DNA of 64,000 nucleotides from Pseudomonadota bacterium (lineage in GTDB: Bacteria > Pseudomonadota > Gammaproteobacteria > Burkholderiales > Burkholderiaceae_F). Of this stretch, positions 46,666 to 56,100 are shown piece by piece (within the stretch, counting starts at the first letter, position 1; every line of letters starts with the position of its first letter). Position numbers and translations under genes: made by a program. The notes beneath the pieces were generated by a model. The model was given only the letters and a program-made list of their open reading frames with translations, searched no databases and was not told the DNA's origin. The stretch lies in contig JAKAFN010000004.1 in NCBI GenBank assembly GCA_021825945.1, positions 1-64,000 on the forward strand, given 5' to 3'.

Positions 46666-48180
46666 ATGCCCCTCACCCCCGTCATCCTCTCCGGCGGCGC
46701 CGGCTCACGGCTCTGGCCGGTTTCCCGCGAAAGCCACCCCAAGCCCTTCATCCGCCTCGCCGACGGCCAGAGCCTGCTGCAGAAGACCTTCCTGCGCGCC
46801 GTCGCACTGCCCGGCGTGCAGGATGTGCTGACGGTGACCAACCGCGAGTTCCTGTTCAAGACCGAAGACGACTACCGCGACGTCGATCCGGCGGGCTCGG
46901 CCTCGCAAACGGGTTGGAACTCCAAGCCGGGCCCCGGCACCCCCGCCACCTACGTGCTCGAGCCCTTCGGCCGCAACACCGCCGCCGCCGTGGCCGCCGC
47001 CGCGCTGACGGTGGCCGAACGCGATCCTGCCACGGTGATGCTGGTGCTGCCCGCCGACCACCTGATCGCCGACCAGGACGCCTTCACCGACGCCGTGGCC
47101 CGCGCCGTCACGCTGGCCGAACAGGACCTGCTGGTGACCTTCGGCATCGAACCCACCGCGCCCGAAACCGGCTTCGGCTACATCGAGGCCGACGGCATGG
47201 AAGACGACGCGCAGAGTGCGATGGTCAAGCGCTTCGTCGAGAAGCCCGACGCCGACACCGCCCGCCGCTTCCTCGAATTCGGCGGCTTCTACTGGAACTC
47301 GGGCATGTTCTGCTTCACCGCCGCCGCCCTGATCGGCGCAATGGAACGTCATTGCCCGGACATCCTCGCCGCGGTCGGCGCCAGCCTGCACGGCGCGCGC
47401 CGCGCCGAGGGTGCGGCCTACACCCAGATCGAGCTCGACGCCACCGCCTTCGCCCAGATCCGCGAAGACTCGATCGACTACGCCGTGATGGAGAAATCTG
47501 ACCGCGTCGCCGTCGTGCCCTGCCGCCTGGGCTGGAGCGACATCGGCTCCTGGACCGCGCTGGGCGCGCTGCTGCCGGCCGACCCCGACGGCAACCGCGT
47601 CGACGGCGAAGCCCTGCTCCACGACGTGCGCGACTGCTCGATCCACGCCCGCGAACGGGTGGTGGGCGCGGTCGGCATCGACGGCCTGATCGTGGTCGAT
47701 ACCGCCGATGCGCTGCTGGTCGTCGCCAAGGACCGTGCGCAGGACGTCAAGCAGATCTACGCCCGCTTGAAGAAACAGGGCCACGAAAGCTACCGCCACC
47801 ACCGCACCATGCACCGCCCCTGGGGCATCTATTCGGTGCTGGAGGAAGGCGAGCGTTTCAAGATCAAACGCATCGTGGTCAAACCCGGCCACAGCCTCTC
47901 GCTGCAGATGCACCACCATCGCAGCGAACACTGGGTGGTGGTCTCGGGCACCGCCAAGATCGTCAACGGCAGCGAGGAGCGCTTCGTCCGCACCAACGAG
48001 TCGACCTTCATCCCCGCCTGCACCCCGCACCGCTTGGTCAACCCCGGCGTCACCGAACTGGTGCTGATCGAGGTGCAGAGCGGCGAGTACCTGGGCGAAG
48101 ACGACATCGTGCGCTTCGATGACCGCTACGGCCGCGTGCCGGATCAAGCCGGCCCGACCGCGACAAACCCCGCCACCTGA
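46666..48180 (+). CDS. Mannose-1-phosphate guanylyltransferase / mannose-6-phosphate isomerase
   Basis: A 504-residue bifunctional enzyme of the ManC/AlgA type that makes GDP-mannose for exopolysaccharide. Nucleotidyltransferase motif GGAGSRLWPVSRE (about 8-20) and FVEKP; C-terminal cupin (about 385-480) with LSLQMHHHRSEHWVVVSGTA, the isomerase metal site. Codon usage is even more GC-rich at third positions than neighbouring genes. It is the only intact gene between 46 and 48.9 kb; its neighbours on both sides are broken. Confidence 0.93.
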   Translation: MPLTPVILSGGAGSRLWPVSRESHPKPFIRLADGQSLLQKTFLRAVALPGVQDVLTVTNREFLFKTEDDYRDVDPAGSASQTGWNSKPGPGTPATYVLEPFGRNTAAAVAAAALTVAERDPATVMLVLPADHLIADQDAFTDAVARAVTLAEQDLLVTFGIEPTAPETGFGYIEADGMEDDAQSAMVKRFVEKPDADTARRFLEFGGFYWNSGMFCFTAAALIGAMERHCPDILAAVGASLHGARRAEGAAYTQIELDATAFAQIREDSIDYAVMEKSDRVAVVPCRLGWSDIGSWTALGALLPADPDGNRVDGEALLHDVRDCSIHARERVVGAVGIDGLIVVDTADALLVVAKDRAQDVKQIYARLKKQGHESYRHHRTMHRPWGIYSVLEEGERFKIKRIVVKPGHSLSLQMHHHRSEHWVVVSGTAKIVNGSEERFVRTNESTFIPACTPHRLVNPGVTELVLIEVQSGEYLGEDDIVRFDDRYGRVPDQAGPTATNPAT

Positions 48181-48241
48181 GCTCGGCACCTGAGCCCGAT
48201 CGATACACCGCCGCCCCATTCCTCGAACGAACTCCTTACTC

Positions 48242-48537
48242 GTGCTTAGCCGCCTGTTCTGGATCACGGTCCTCATCCCGACAACGCTGTCGGCGATCTA
48301 CTTCGGCCTGATCGCCAGCGACGTCTACATCTCGTAGTCGAATTTCATCATCTACAACCCGCGCTCGCCCTCGACCAGCACCGGCGCCCCCCCAGCCTGC
48401 TGAGCGGCGCGGGGCTCTCATCCGGTTCGTACGGCGTCTATGCCGCCCACGACTACATCCTGTCGCGCGATGCCCTGCGCGAGCTCGAGCAGTCGCTGCA
48501 CGTCGAAACGATGTATACGGCGCGGGACGTCGACTAG
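48242..48537 (+). pseudogene. Degenerate KpsE/CtrB-like capsule export gene (5' part)
   Basis: From GTG 48242 the frame reads LSRLFWITVLIPTTLSAIYF then GLIASDVYIS, the N-terminal membrane segment of KpsE/BexC/CtrB inner-membrane capsule-export proteins. A TAG interrupts it at codon 32 and a frameshift follows near 48395; the other frame continues SLLSGAGLSSGSYGVYAAHD and YILSRDALRELEQSL, also characteristic. It ends at 48537 where transposase sequence begins. Confidence 0.75.
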
Positions 48538-48660
48538 GTCAACCGCTTCGGCGGGCGCTGGGCATCCCACCAGCCAGACAGGCTGCCAATGCGCACCAGG
48601 TTAAAGGTGGCAAAGCACAGAAGCGCCTGGCCCGCCAACTTCTCCTGGCCGATGAGATGA
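48534..48660 (-). pseudogene. Transposase C-terminal remnant
   Basis: The minus strand reads EKLAGQALLCFATFNLVRIG then GWWDAQ, typical of the end of DDE transposases (AAFNLVRL-type). No catalytic core remains upstream; the frame runs into unrelated sequence. It directly abuts the broken kpsE-like gene. Confidence 0.5.
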
Positions 48661-48685
48661 ACGGGTCCCCAACACCGAGCGCAGG

Positions 48686-48943
48686 CATTCTTCCCTCGGG
48701 TACATCTCTGCGGCGCAGTTCGAGCGGCTGGTGCGCCGAAGGAAAAAACCTGCCGCAGGAGCCCGTGCCGTGAGCGGCAGCGCGTTGTCCACGCACGGCC
48801 GGTTCGGTCGCTTGCGACGAAACGGAAACCGGCCGGCGGTGGACAAGGCAAATCCCCGCACCCCCGCCCTATCCCGTGAGCGGGAAAGGGGTGGGGCGAG
48901 GGTGTCGACCGGAGCCGCTCAGCCGCGCAGCGACGCAAGTTGA
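48686..48943 (+). pseudogene. IS3-family OrfB C-terminal remnant running into a GC-rich repeat
   Basis: The plus strand reads HSSLGYISAAQFERLVRRRK, matching the end of IS3-family transposases (HSALGYxSPxxFE). The frame then passes through a palindromic GC-rich repeat (48855-48903, CCGCCCTATCCCGTGAGCGG) before a stop. The integrase core is missing. Confidence 0.55.
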
Positions 48944-49233
48944 CGCTCGAGAAAGGCGATCCGCATGTTCGCCAGTTCGAGCTTGTCCGTCACGCCCTGC
49001 GTGGAGCGCAGATATTCCAGTTCCGCCTTGAGCATCTGGTTTTCGCGCACCAGGTCGGCGTTCACCGAATGCGACGCCCGCGGCTTCGCGCCGCCCGCCA
49101 GCCGCGATACGGTCTGGATGGTGGTTTTGAAATGCTTTGCAACCGCCGTCTTCGATTCACCGGCATGCACGGCTTCGATGATCTTCTGTTTGGTTGCATC
49201 ATCCAGTCGCTTGCCTTTCGCACCTGCAGTCAT
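48919..49233 (-). CDS. HTH protein, transposase OrfA-like
   Basis: A 104-residue protein: helix-turn-helix (about 10-45, KQKIIEAVHAGESKTAVAKH) and a C-terminal coiled coil (about 65-102). The layout is that of IS3-type OrfA proteins. GGAAAGG lies upstream of the ATG, so it may be expressed, but no matching OrfB follows. A second, deleted copy is at 46180-46279. From 49234 to 49470 I see only another GC-rich repeat (49387-49425). Confidence 0.6.
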   Translation of the reverse strand: MTAGAKGKRLDDATKQKIIEAVHAGESKTAVAKHFKTTIQTVSRLAGGAKPRASHSVNADLVRENQMLKAELEYLRSTQGVTDKLELANMRIAFLERQLASLRG

Positions 49234-49386
49234 CCGTTTACCTTTCCATTTTCATCGTTAGGAGTTTGATTGATGGGAGTACCGCCAAGTCGTGAATCAT
49301 AATTAAATAAATGGATGAATTGCAGTACTTCAGGAAGATGCAAGATCGATTATCGGAGAAATGTTTCTACCGCTTCGACGTACGTG

Positions 49387-49425
49387 CCCTCACCCCCGCC
49401 TTCTCCTGCACGCGGGAAAGGGGGG
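49387..49425. repeat. Palindromic GC-rich repeat
   Basis: CCTCACCCCCGCCTTCTCCT followed by the partly complementary CGCGGGAAAGGGGGGAG. Same family as the copies listed at 42602, 48855, 51700 and 58151. Confidence 0.5.
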
Positions 49426-49470
49426 AGATTGGAGTGCCGCCCCGTCGTCGCATGCGGGAAAGGGATGGGA

Positions 49471-50238
49471 TCAGAGCGATCCGCGGAACAGGGCAATGGT
49501 GAGGGCGAGGCCGATCGCGATCACCAGCACGCGCAGCGCACGCTCCGGGACACGACGGAGCAGGTGCGCGCCCAGCCAGCTTCCGGAGAGTGCGCCGACG
49601 CAGGCCACCGCCATCGCGAGCCAGTGCACTTCGGCGGAGACGAGGAACACCACGACGGCGGTTGCGTTCATGACCCCGGCCAGGACGTTCTTGGTGGCGG
49701 CCGCGGCGCGCACGGGCACCCGGCTGAGCGCCAGGCTGGCAAGCATCAGGAATCCGATGCCGCCACCGAAATAGCCGCCATAGATCGCGATCACGAACTG
49801 GATCGTCTTCACCCATAGCGGACCGAGGCGGCGCCGGCCGGCATCTGCGTGCGGCGGCGTGCGACGAAACGAACCCCATGCAAACGCCGCGGTGGCGAAG
49901 AGGACCAGCCAGGGCACCATCTTTGCAAACAGGCGCGACGGCGTCCACAGCAGCAGGACGGCCCCGATTCCGCCGCCGACGAGGCTGATGACCGTCAACG
50001 CACGCAAGCTGACCTGCTCCGTGCCCGATGCATCTCGCCGCCCCATCCAGCCGCCGACCAACTGCCCTGGAAACAACGCCACCGTCGAGGTGATGTTCGC
50101 CGCGCGCGCGTCCATGCCCGTCCACATCAAGGCTGGCAAGGTGATGAACGATCCGCCCCCGGCCAACTGGTTCTGCACGCCGGCCCATACGGCACCGGCA
50201 AACAACAGGAGGAAACGATCGAGGGATGCGACATGCAT
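49471..50238 (-). CDS. TSUP family (TauE/SafE-like) membrane protein
   Basis: A 255-residue protein with about eight hydrophobic segments and the two TSUP signature halves: AGVQNQLAGGGSFITLPALM near the N-terminus and YGGYFGGGIGFLML in the middle. TSUP proteins move sulfite, sulfonates or other anions across the inner membrane. Start MHVASLDRF chosen; a longer frame starts at 50271. Confidence 0.85.
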   Translation of the reverse strand: MHVASLDRFLLLFAGAVWAGVQNQLAGGGSFITLPALMWTGMDARAANITSTVALFPGQLVGGWMGRRDASGTEQVSLRALTVISLVGGGIGAVLLLWTPSRLFAKMVPWLVLFATAAFAWGSFRRTPPHADAGRRRLGPLWVKTIQFVIAIYGGYFGGGIGFLMLASLALSRVPVRAAAATKNVLAGVMNATAVVVFLVSAEVHWLAMAVACVGALSGSWLGAHLLRRVPERALRVLVIAIGLALTIALFRGSL

Positions 50239-50313
50239 GATGGGAAATATCGAAGAAGTTTGCGGCGCCACACCGCTGCCCGCGCACCCGGCGTCGCCGG
50301 CAGCGCACCGGTG

Positions 50314-51636
50314 CTAGGTGTCGGGTTCCGGATGATTGGCTCCTGACGAATCGCCTTCCGCTATTGCGAGGACGCGAGACGTTGCGGCGGGATTGCGCTC
50401 GGCGGCGCGCTCGTGGAAATAACGTACCTGGTTGCGGCCGGCTCGCTTCGCGGCGTACATCGCCGCATCCGCCCGCGCGAGCAGAAACTCGGGCACCGTG
50501 CCGTCCTCGGGGCACAGCGCGACGCCGATACTCGCCGATACGGCCGCCGACCGATCGGCGGTTACGGCGACGGGTTCGCGCACAAACTCGAGCACGCGCC
50601 CCAGGATCTCTTGGCATTCGTCGCGACTGTGCAACTGGGCCAGAACGAGCACGAACTCGTCTCCCCCCAGCCGCGCCACCGTATCGTTACCGCGCAGGCA
50701 GGCCTCCATCCGCACCGCGACCGCCTGGAGCAGCCGGTCGCCGGCGTCATGGCCGAAACGGTCGTTGATCTCTTTGAAACCGTCGAGATCGATGAAACAC
50801 ACCGCCAGCTCCCGGTGCGTGCGCTCGGAAAGCGGAAGCGCATGACGGATCCGATCGAGCAGCAAGGTGCGATTCGGCAGCCCGGTCAGGCCATCACGGA
50901 ACGCCATGCCCTCGACCTGTTCCTGGTAGCGCTTGAGTTCGGTGATGTCGAGCAACAGCCACATCGATTCGTCGCGCTCGGCGGAGAGCATCACGCCGCT
51001 CATGTCGACCCAGATTTCGTGCCCGTCCTTGCGCACCAGGCGAACCTGCGTGCGAAACGTGCCGCCATCCCGCAGGCTCGGGTATGCCTCTACGTCGAAG
51101 CGGCGGTAAGACTCATCGTCGGCATACAAGGTTCGCATGTCCTCGCCGAGAGGATCGCCGGCACCGTATCCGAGCATGGCTTCCAAGGCCCGATTGCGCC
51201 AGATCGCCTTGCCGCCGCGCAGCTTGAGGATGCCGACGAGTTCGTTGTCCAGCATCGACTCCTGTTCGCGGTTGAGATCCGCCAATCGCGCCGTCAGCCG
51301 GCCCCGCTCCATCAGCCATCCGATCAGGATGGTGATCACGGCGTAGCCGAGGACGGCAACCGCCGGTATCCAACGCTGCATCCACCTCCATTCTCCGGGA
51401 ACACCGAGGTAGAGGACCGTCGCCGCCCCGAGCGCGGCGGCAAGAATGCCGGGGCCCAAGCCGCAAAGGTAGAACACGATCACCGCCGCGACGGAAAAGG
51501 GGACGAACGGGAATCGCGGGGCGATCGACAGCAGCGCAAGCCGGACGGACAAGGCCACGGCATAGATGGCGATGCCGATGGCAAACCGTACGGTCGCCGG
51601 GCGATTGCCGAACGGAGCGGGACTGGTGAGGTTCAA
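50314..51636 (-). CDS. Membrane-bound PAS-GGDEF diguanylate cyclase
   Basis: A 440-residue protein: four to five N-terminal membrane segments (about 15-115, DUF4118-like), a PAS domain (about 125-240) and a GGDEF domain (about 245-410) with intact LGGDEFV. Predicted to make c-di-GMP in response to an envelope or redox signal. Single gene, followed at 42 bases by the TSUP gene frame on the same strand. Confidence 0.88.
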   Translation of the reverse strand: MNLTSPAPFGNRPATVRFAIGIAIYAVALSVRLALLSIAPRFPFVPFSVAAVIVFYLCGLGPGILAAALGAATVLYLGVPGEWRWMQRWIPAVAVLGYAVITILIGWLMERGRLTARLADLNREQESMLDNELVGILKLRGGKAIWRNRALEAMLGYGAGDPLGEDMRTLYADDESYRRFDVEAYPSLRDGGTFRTQVRLVRKDGHEIWVDMSGVMLSAERDESMWLLLDITELKRYQEQVEGMAFRDGLTGLPNRTLLLDRIRHALPLSERTHRELAVCFIDLDGFKEINDRFGHDAGDRLLQAVAVRMEACLRGNDTVARLGGDEFVLVLAQLHSRDECQEILGRVLEFVREPVAVTADRSAAVSASIGVALCPEDGTVPEFLLARADAAMYAAKRAGRNQVRYFHERAAERNPAATSRVLAIAEGDSSGANHPEPDT

Positions 51637-51699
51637 AGGGGGTTCTGCGTCAATTCCTGCGATTCTGCCATGCCTTGCGGGCCACTGCGGGGGCGGCTT

Positions 51700-51781
51700 T
51701 CTCTCCTTCCCCTGTCATGCGAGAAATGGAGTGGCGTTCCCCTCTCCCGCCATGCGGGAGAGGGGCAGCTTGGCGAGGGGA
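51700..51781. repeat. Palindromic GC-rich repeat, two tandem units
   Basis: The better unit is CCCTCTCCCGC, CAT, GCGGGAGAGGG (51738-51764), a perfect 11-base stem; a degenerate unit precedes it. It lies between the OYE gene (end 51791) and the diguanylate cyclase start (51636), both on the minus strand. Confidence 0.7.
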
Positions 51782-51790
51782 GTGGCGTTC

Positions 51791-52864
51791 TCAATCGAGG
51801 GTCGGGTAATCGGTGTATCCGGCGGGGCCGGGGGTGTAGAAGGTTGCCATGTCCGGCGGGTTGAGTGCCGCGCCGCGGCGCATGCGCTCGACGAGATCGG
51901 GATTGGCGAGCATCGGTCGACCGAAGGCGATCAGATCGGCGTCGCCGGCCTGCAATGCCGCCTCGGCGCTGGTGGCATCGAAGCCGCCGGCAAGGATGAA
52001 CGGGCCGTCGAATGCCGCGCGCAGTGCGCGCTTGAAGTCGTGCGGCACGGGCGGAGCGCCCATCGCCGAATGGTCGAGCACATGCACGTAGAGCAGGCCG
52101 AGCGTCGACAACGTATGCACGAGATCGAGGTACTGCGCTTCGAGGCCGTCGAACGCGCCGGTGGCGTTGAAAACGCCGTACGGCGACAAGCGAACGCCGA
52201 CCCGATCGGCACCGATCGCGGCAGCCGACGCACGAATCACTTCGAGCGCGAAACGGTTGCGGCCGGCGGCGCTGCCGCCCCATTCATCGCTGCGCGTGTT
52301 GACGTTGGCGTTGAGGAACTGCTCCACCAAGTAGCCGTTGGCGGCATGGACCTCGATGCCGTCGAACCCGGCCTCGACCGCGAGCCGCGCGGCATTGGCA
52401 TATTCGCCGATGGCGCGCGCGATGTCGGAGCCATCCATCGCGCGCGGCGGGGAGTACGGGCGCATGCCGTGGCGATCGGTGTGCACTTCCCCGGGCAGCG
52501 TCTCGGAAGTCGGGCCCAGCACCTCGGCGCCCGCCGGCAGATTGTCCACCTGACTGACGCGGCCGGAATGCATCAACTGGACGACGATGCGGCCGCCGCG
52601 GGCATGGACCGCATCGGTCACTTGCTTCCAGCCGGCGACGTGGGCCGCATGGAACAGACCTGGAATACGCGCGTAGCCCAATCCGTTGGGCGAGGGAGCG
52701 GTGCCTTCGGCGATGATCAATCCCGCGCCGGCGCGCTGGGCGTAATACTCAGCCATCAAGGCGTTGGGGGTATTGGCCTCGACCGCACGGCTGCGGGTGA
52801 GTGGCGCCATGACGACGCGATTGTTCAGGTGCAGCGCGCGAATGGTCACGGAGTCGAACAACAT
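51791..52864 (-). CDS. Old yellow enzyme family NADH:flavin oxidoreductase
   Basis: A 357-residue FMN TIM-barrel enzyme. YYAQRAGAGLIIAEGT and VHAANGYLVEQFLN (with the active-site H and N) are diagnostic; NNRVVMAPLTRSRA is the FMN-binding N-terminus. Such enzymes reduce activated alkenes, nitro compounds or electrophiles. AAAGGAT precedes the ATG. Confidence 0.92.
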   Translation of the reverse strand: MLFDSVTIRALHLNNRVVMAPLTRSRAVEANTPNALMAEYYAQRAGAGLIIAEGTAPSPNGLGYARIPGLFHAAHVAGWKQVTDAVHARGGRIVVQLMHSGRVSQVDNLPAGAEVLGPTSETLPGEVHTDRHGMRPYSPPRAMDGSDIARAIGEYANAARLAVEAGFDGIEVHAANGYLVEQFLNANVNTRSDEWGGSAAGRNRFALEVIRASAAAIGADRVGVRLSPYGVFNATGAFDGLEAQYLDLVHTLSTLGLLYVHVLDHSAMGAPPVPHDFKRALRAAFDGPFILAGGFDATSAEAALQAGDADLIAFGRPMLANPDLVERMRRGAALNPPDMATFYTPGPAGYTDYPTLD

Positions 52865-53171
52865 GGGCGCATCCTTTCTTTGATTGTCTGTTTTCTTCCG
52901 GAAACGACCGCCGAAGCAACATGGTGACAGACTGCCGACACCCCGATCGCGGCCGGATTTCCGGCACGGGTCATTGTAGCGAGCCGCTCCTCGCGCAACC
53001 GCTCGCGACGCGACCTCGCCCCGTGGCAGCGGCTCGTTCCGCTGAATCCGGGGGAAAAGATGTCGGAATCATGGACTTGATCGCCAGACGCGCTGCTTAC
53101 AATGCGGCGCGAAGCGCTGCGATTCCGCGCGCATGCCGGGGCCCATCGTGCCCCACTTCAGGGAAAATTCG
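52865..53171. other. 307-base gap
   Basis: Lies between the divergent starts of the old yellow enzyme gene and the large GGDEF-EAL gene. I see no conserved promoter, repeat or small gene in it. Confidence 0.6.
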
Positions 53172-56100
53172 ATGAGCCTGCTGATCGGCGCCTTCGGCGC
53201 TGCCGTCGCGGCATTCCTGGCATACCTGCTGGTCGTGGTGCGCAGGCAGAACCGCGCCCTGATTCGCAGCACGAGGCTGCTTGCCCGGACCGGCGAATTG
53301 CAGGCATTCCTGGCACAGATCAACCAAGCTGCGTCCCAGCTCGACGACGAGGACGCCTACCTCCGCGCCGTCTGCGATCTGGCCGCACGGGAGGGAAAGC
53401 TCGCCCTGGCAATGATCGGGCGGCCCGATGAGCGCGGGCAGCTGCAATTCCTGGCGGCCGCGGGCGCGACCGCATACCTCGATGGCCTGACGATCTCCGT
53501 ACTGCCGGATTCGCCCGATGGACAAGGGCCGGCAGGTCGCGCATGGCGCGAAGGACTTCCGATCTTCAACGTCGACTTTTCGACATCCTCGCTCGGACCC
53601 TGGCGCGCGCGTGCAGCGCGCCTCGGGCTCAAGGCGACCGCCGTGCTGCCGATCCGGCGCGGCGGCACGACCTGGGCTTTGCTGATTTTCTACCGCAGCG
53701 ACGATGTGGCCTTCGACCCGCCGATGCAACGGCTGCTGCTGCAACTCGTCGACGATGTCGGACGCGGGCTCGACCACATCGCGCGCGGCAAGCGCCTGCA
53801 ACTACTCGACCGCGCGGTGGCGGCGCTGTCGGAAGGGTTGACCATCGCCGATGCCCGGCGCGACCTGATTTTCGTCAACCGCGCATTCTCCGAGATCTCG
53901 GGCTATACCCCCGAGGAGGCCGTCGGCCGCAACTGCAACTTCCTGCAAGGGCCGCAGAGCGACCCCGCCACCATCGAACGAATCCGCACGGCGCTACATG
54001 CCGGCGAGAGCTTCGACGGCATCATCGTCAATACGCGCCGCGACGGCTCGACCTTCTGGAACCACCTGCACATCGATGCCGTGCACGACGCCGAAGGACG
54101 CATCACCCACTATGTGGGCATTCAGCGCGACGTCACCGAGCGCGAGCTGCAGTCACTGCGTCTGCAGCGCGCACAGGCCGTGTACCGGGCGCTCGCGGCG
54201 GCCGGCGATTCCATGCTCCTGGGGGCGACGGAGGCGGCGATGACGTCGCGCCTGTGCCAAAGCCTGATCGAGGGCACCGGGTTCTCCGCCGTCTGGCTGG
54301 CCCGGCCGGATGCACAAGGAATTTTCCGGCCGATCGCGACCTCGCGCGACCCTGCCGACGAACCGGCGCTCTTCGATGCGTTGCATGTCGCCGCCGACGA
54401 CCCGCAATCGGCGGTCGCGCGCGCCTGGCGCGATGAGGCCGTGGTCGTTGCCGAAATCGCGATCCCGCCGCGCGAACGCGATGGCGGCGACGCTCCGCAT
54501 GCGGCGACGATGCTGGCCGCCCCGGTCCGCCGCGACGGTGCGGTCTGGGGGATTCTGGCGCTGGTCGCCCAACGCTCCGGACCGTTCGACGACGAAACCA
54601 TGCGCAACGCCTGCGAGCGGGTGGCGGCGCTGTTGGGTCATGGCCTCGATGAACTCGATCGCAAATCAGCGCTGCAGACCCTCCGCGACGCCGAGAGCCG
54701 GCGCGCGCGCACCGATCCGCTCACCGGGCTGCCCAACCGTCTCGCGTTCGACGAATACCTGCCCGGCGCCCTGGCGCGGGCGGCGCGGCGGCAAACGGTG
54801 GTCGCCGTGGGCATGCTCGACCTCGACGATTTCAAACCCGTCAACGACCGCTTCGGCCACTCCATAGGCGACGTGCTACTGCAACAGATCGCCCGGGCGC
54901 TGCGCGCCCGCGCGCGGCAATCCAACTTTCTGGCACGACTGGGCGGCGACGAGTTCGTCCTGGTATTCGAAGATCTCGAGCCGGAGCATTTCTTGCCGCA
55001 GCTGCAGATCGCGCTCGAGCGCTTGCACGCGGCCGTCGAGCAGCCGTTCGACCTCGGCGAAGGACGTACGGCGCACGTCGGCATGACGGTCGGCTTTGCC
55101 CTCTACCCGCAGGATGCCAACGAACCCGACACCCTGCTGCGCATGGCCGATGCGGCGATGTACGCGAGCAAGGCGCACAAGCACGACCGGACCCACTGGT
55201 GGCGCATCGGCACCTCGGGGCCGGACGGAGAACGGAACCGCCAGCCGGACCCCGTTCTCGACCTGTTCGGCAGCGAATCGACGGCCTTGCTCGAATCGCT
55301 CGACCCATCGATCCTCGACCCCGTCGCAACGGCCTTCACCCGGGCATTCCAGGAGGGTCTGGCGCGCGAGCCCGAGCAAGCCCGGATCCTGGGCGCGCTC
55401 ACCCCGGCGGAGGCCGATCGGCTCCCGCGCAGCCAGGTCGAGCACCTGCTGTCGCTGATGCGATCCGACACGACGCGGGAAGCCATCGAACGCAATGCCC
55501 GCGCGCTCGGCCGAACCCATGCCCTGGTCGGACTGCCCAACGCCGCCATGGAGCAGGCCTTCGGACTCTATGAGTCCCTGTTGCGCGCGCAACTCGAGGC
55601 CGCGTTCATTTCGTCCCGCGAGCGCTATCTCATCATGCGGGTGGCGACGGCGCGGCTGCGACTCGACGTGCAGATGCAGCTTGCGGCGATCGACGAGACG
55701 GTCGAAAAATATTTTTCCCTGCTCAAGGTTCCGATCCGGCCCAGCGCGCGGTGGGTCGACGTATTGCCGCTGGCGCTGGAAGGCCTGACAGGCCTGCCCG
55801 GCATCCGCCATGCGGTCGTGTTCCGTCCCGACGAGCACGGGTCCTTGCGCGTCGCCGCAGGGGCCGGCGAAGGCTTCGGACAGATCGCGGAAATGGTGCG
55901 CGACAACGACGATCTCCGGCCCAACCTGAATGCCGGATCCGGTATGCAGCGCGGGCCGCTCGCGATGGCGTGGTTCACGCGCGAAGTGCAGGTGGTAGAC
56001 ACCTACCTCCTCGACCCCCGACTACAGCGCTGGCATGCCGTGGCGGAAGAGATGGGCTGGCGCAGTGCCGCGACCATTCCGATCGCCAGCGTCGAAGACA

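Noticed and set aside
46705..48276. 523-codon open frame antisense to the GDP-mannose gene
   Set aside because: Low-complexity, rich in Gly/Val/His/Asp, no motif; it mirrors the third-position GC bias of the real gene on the other strand.
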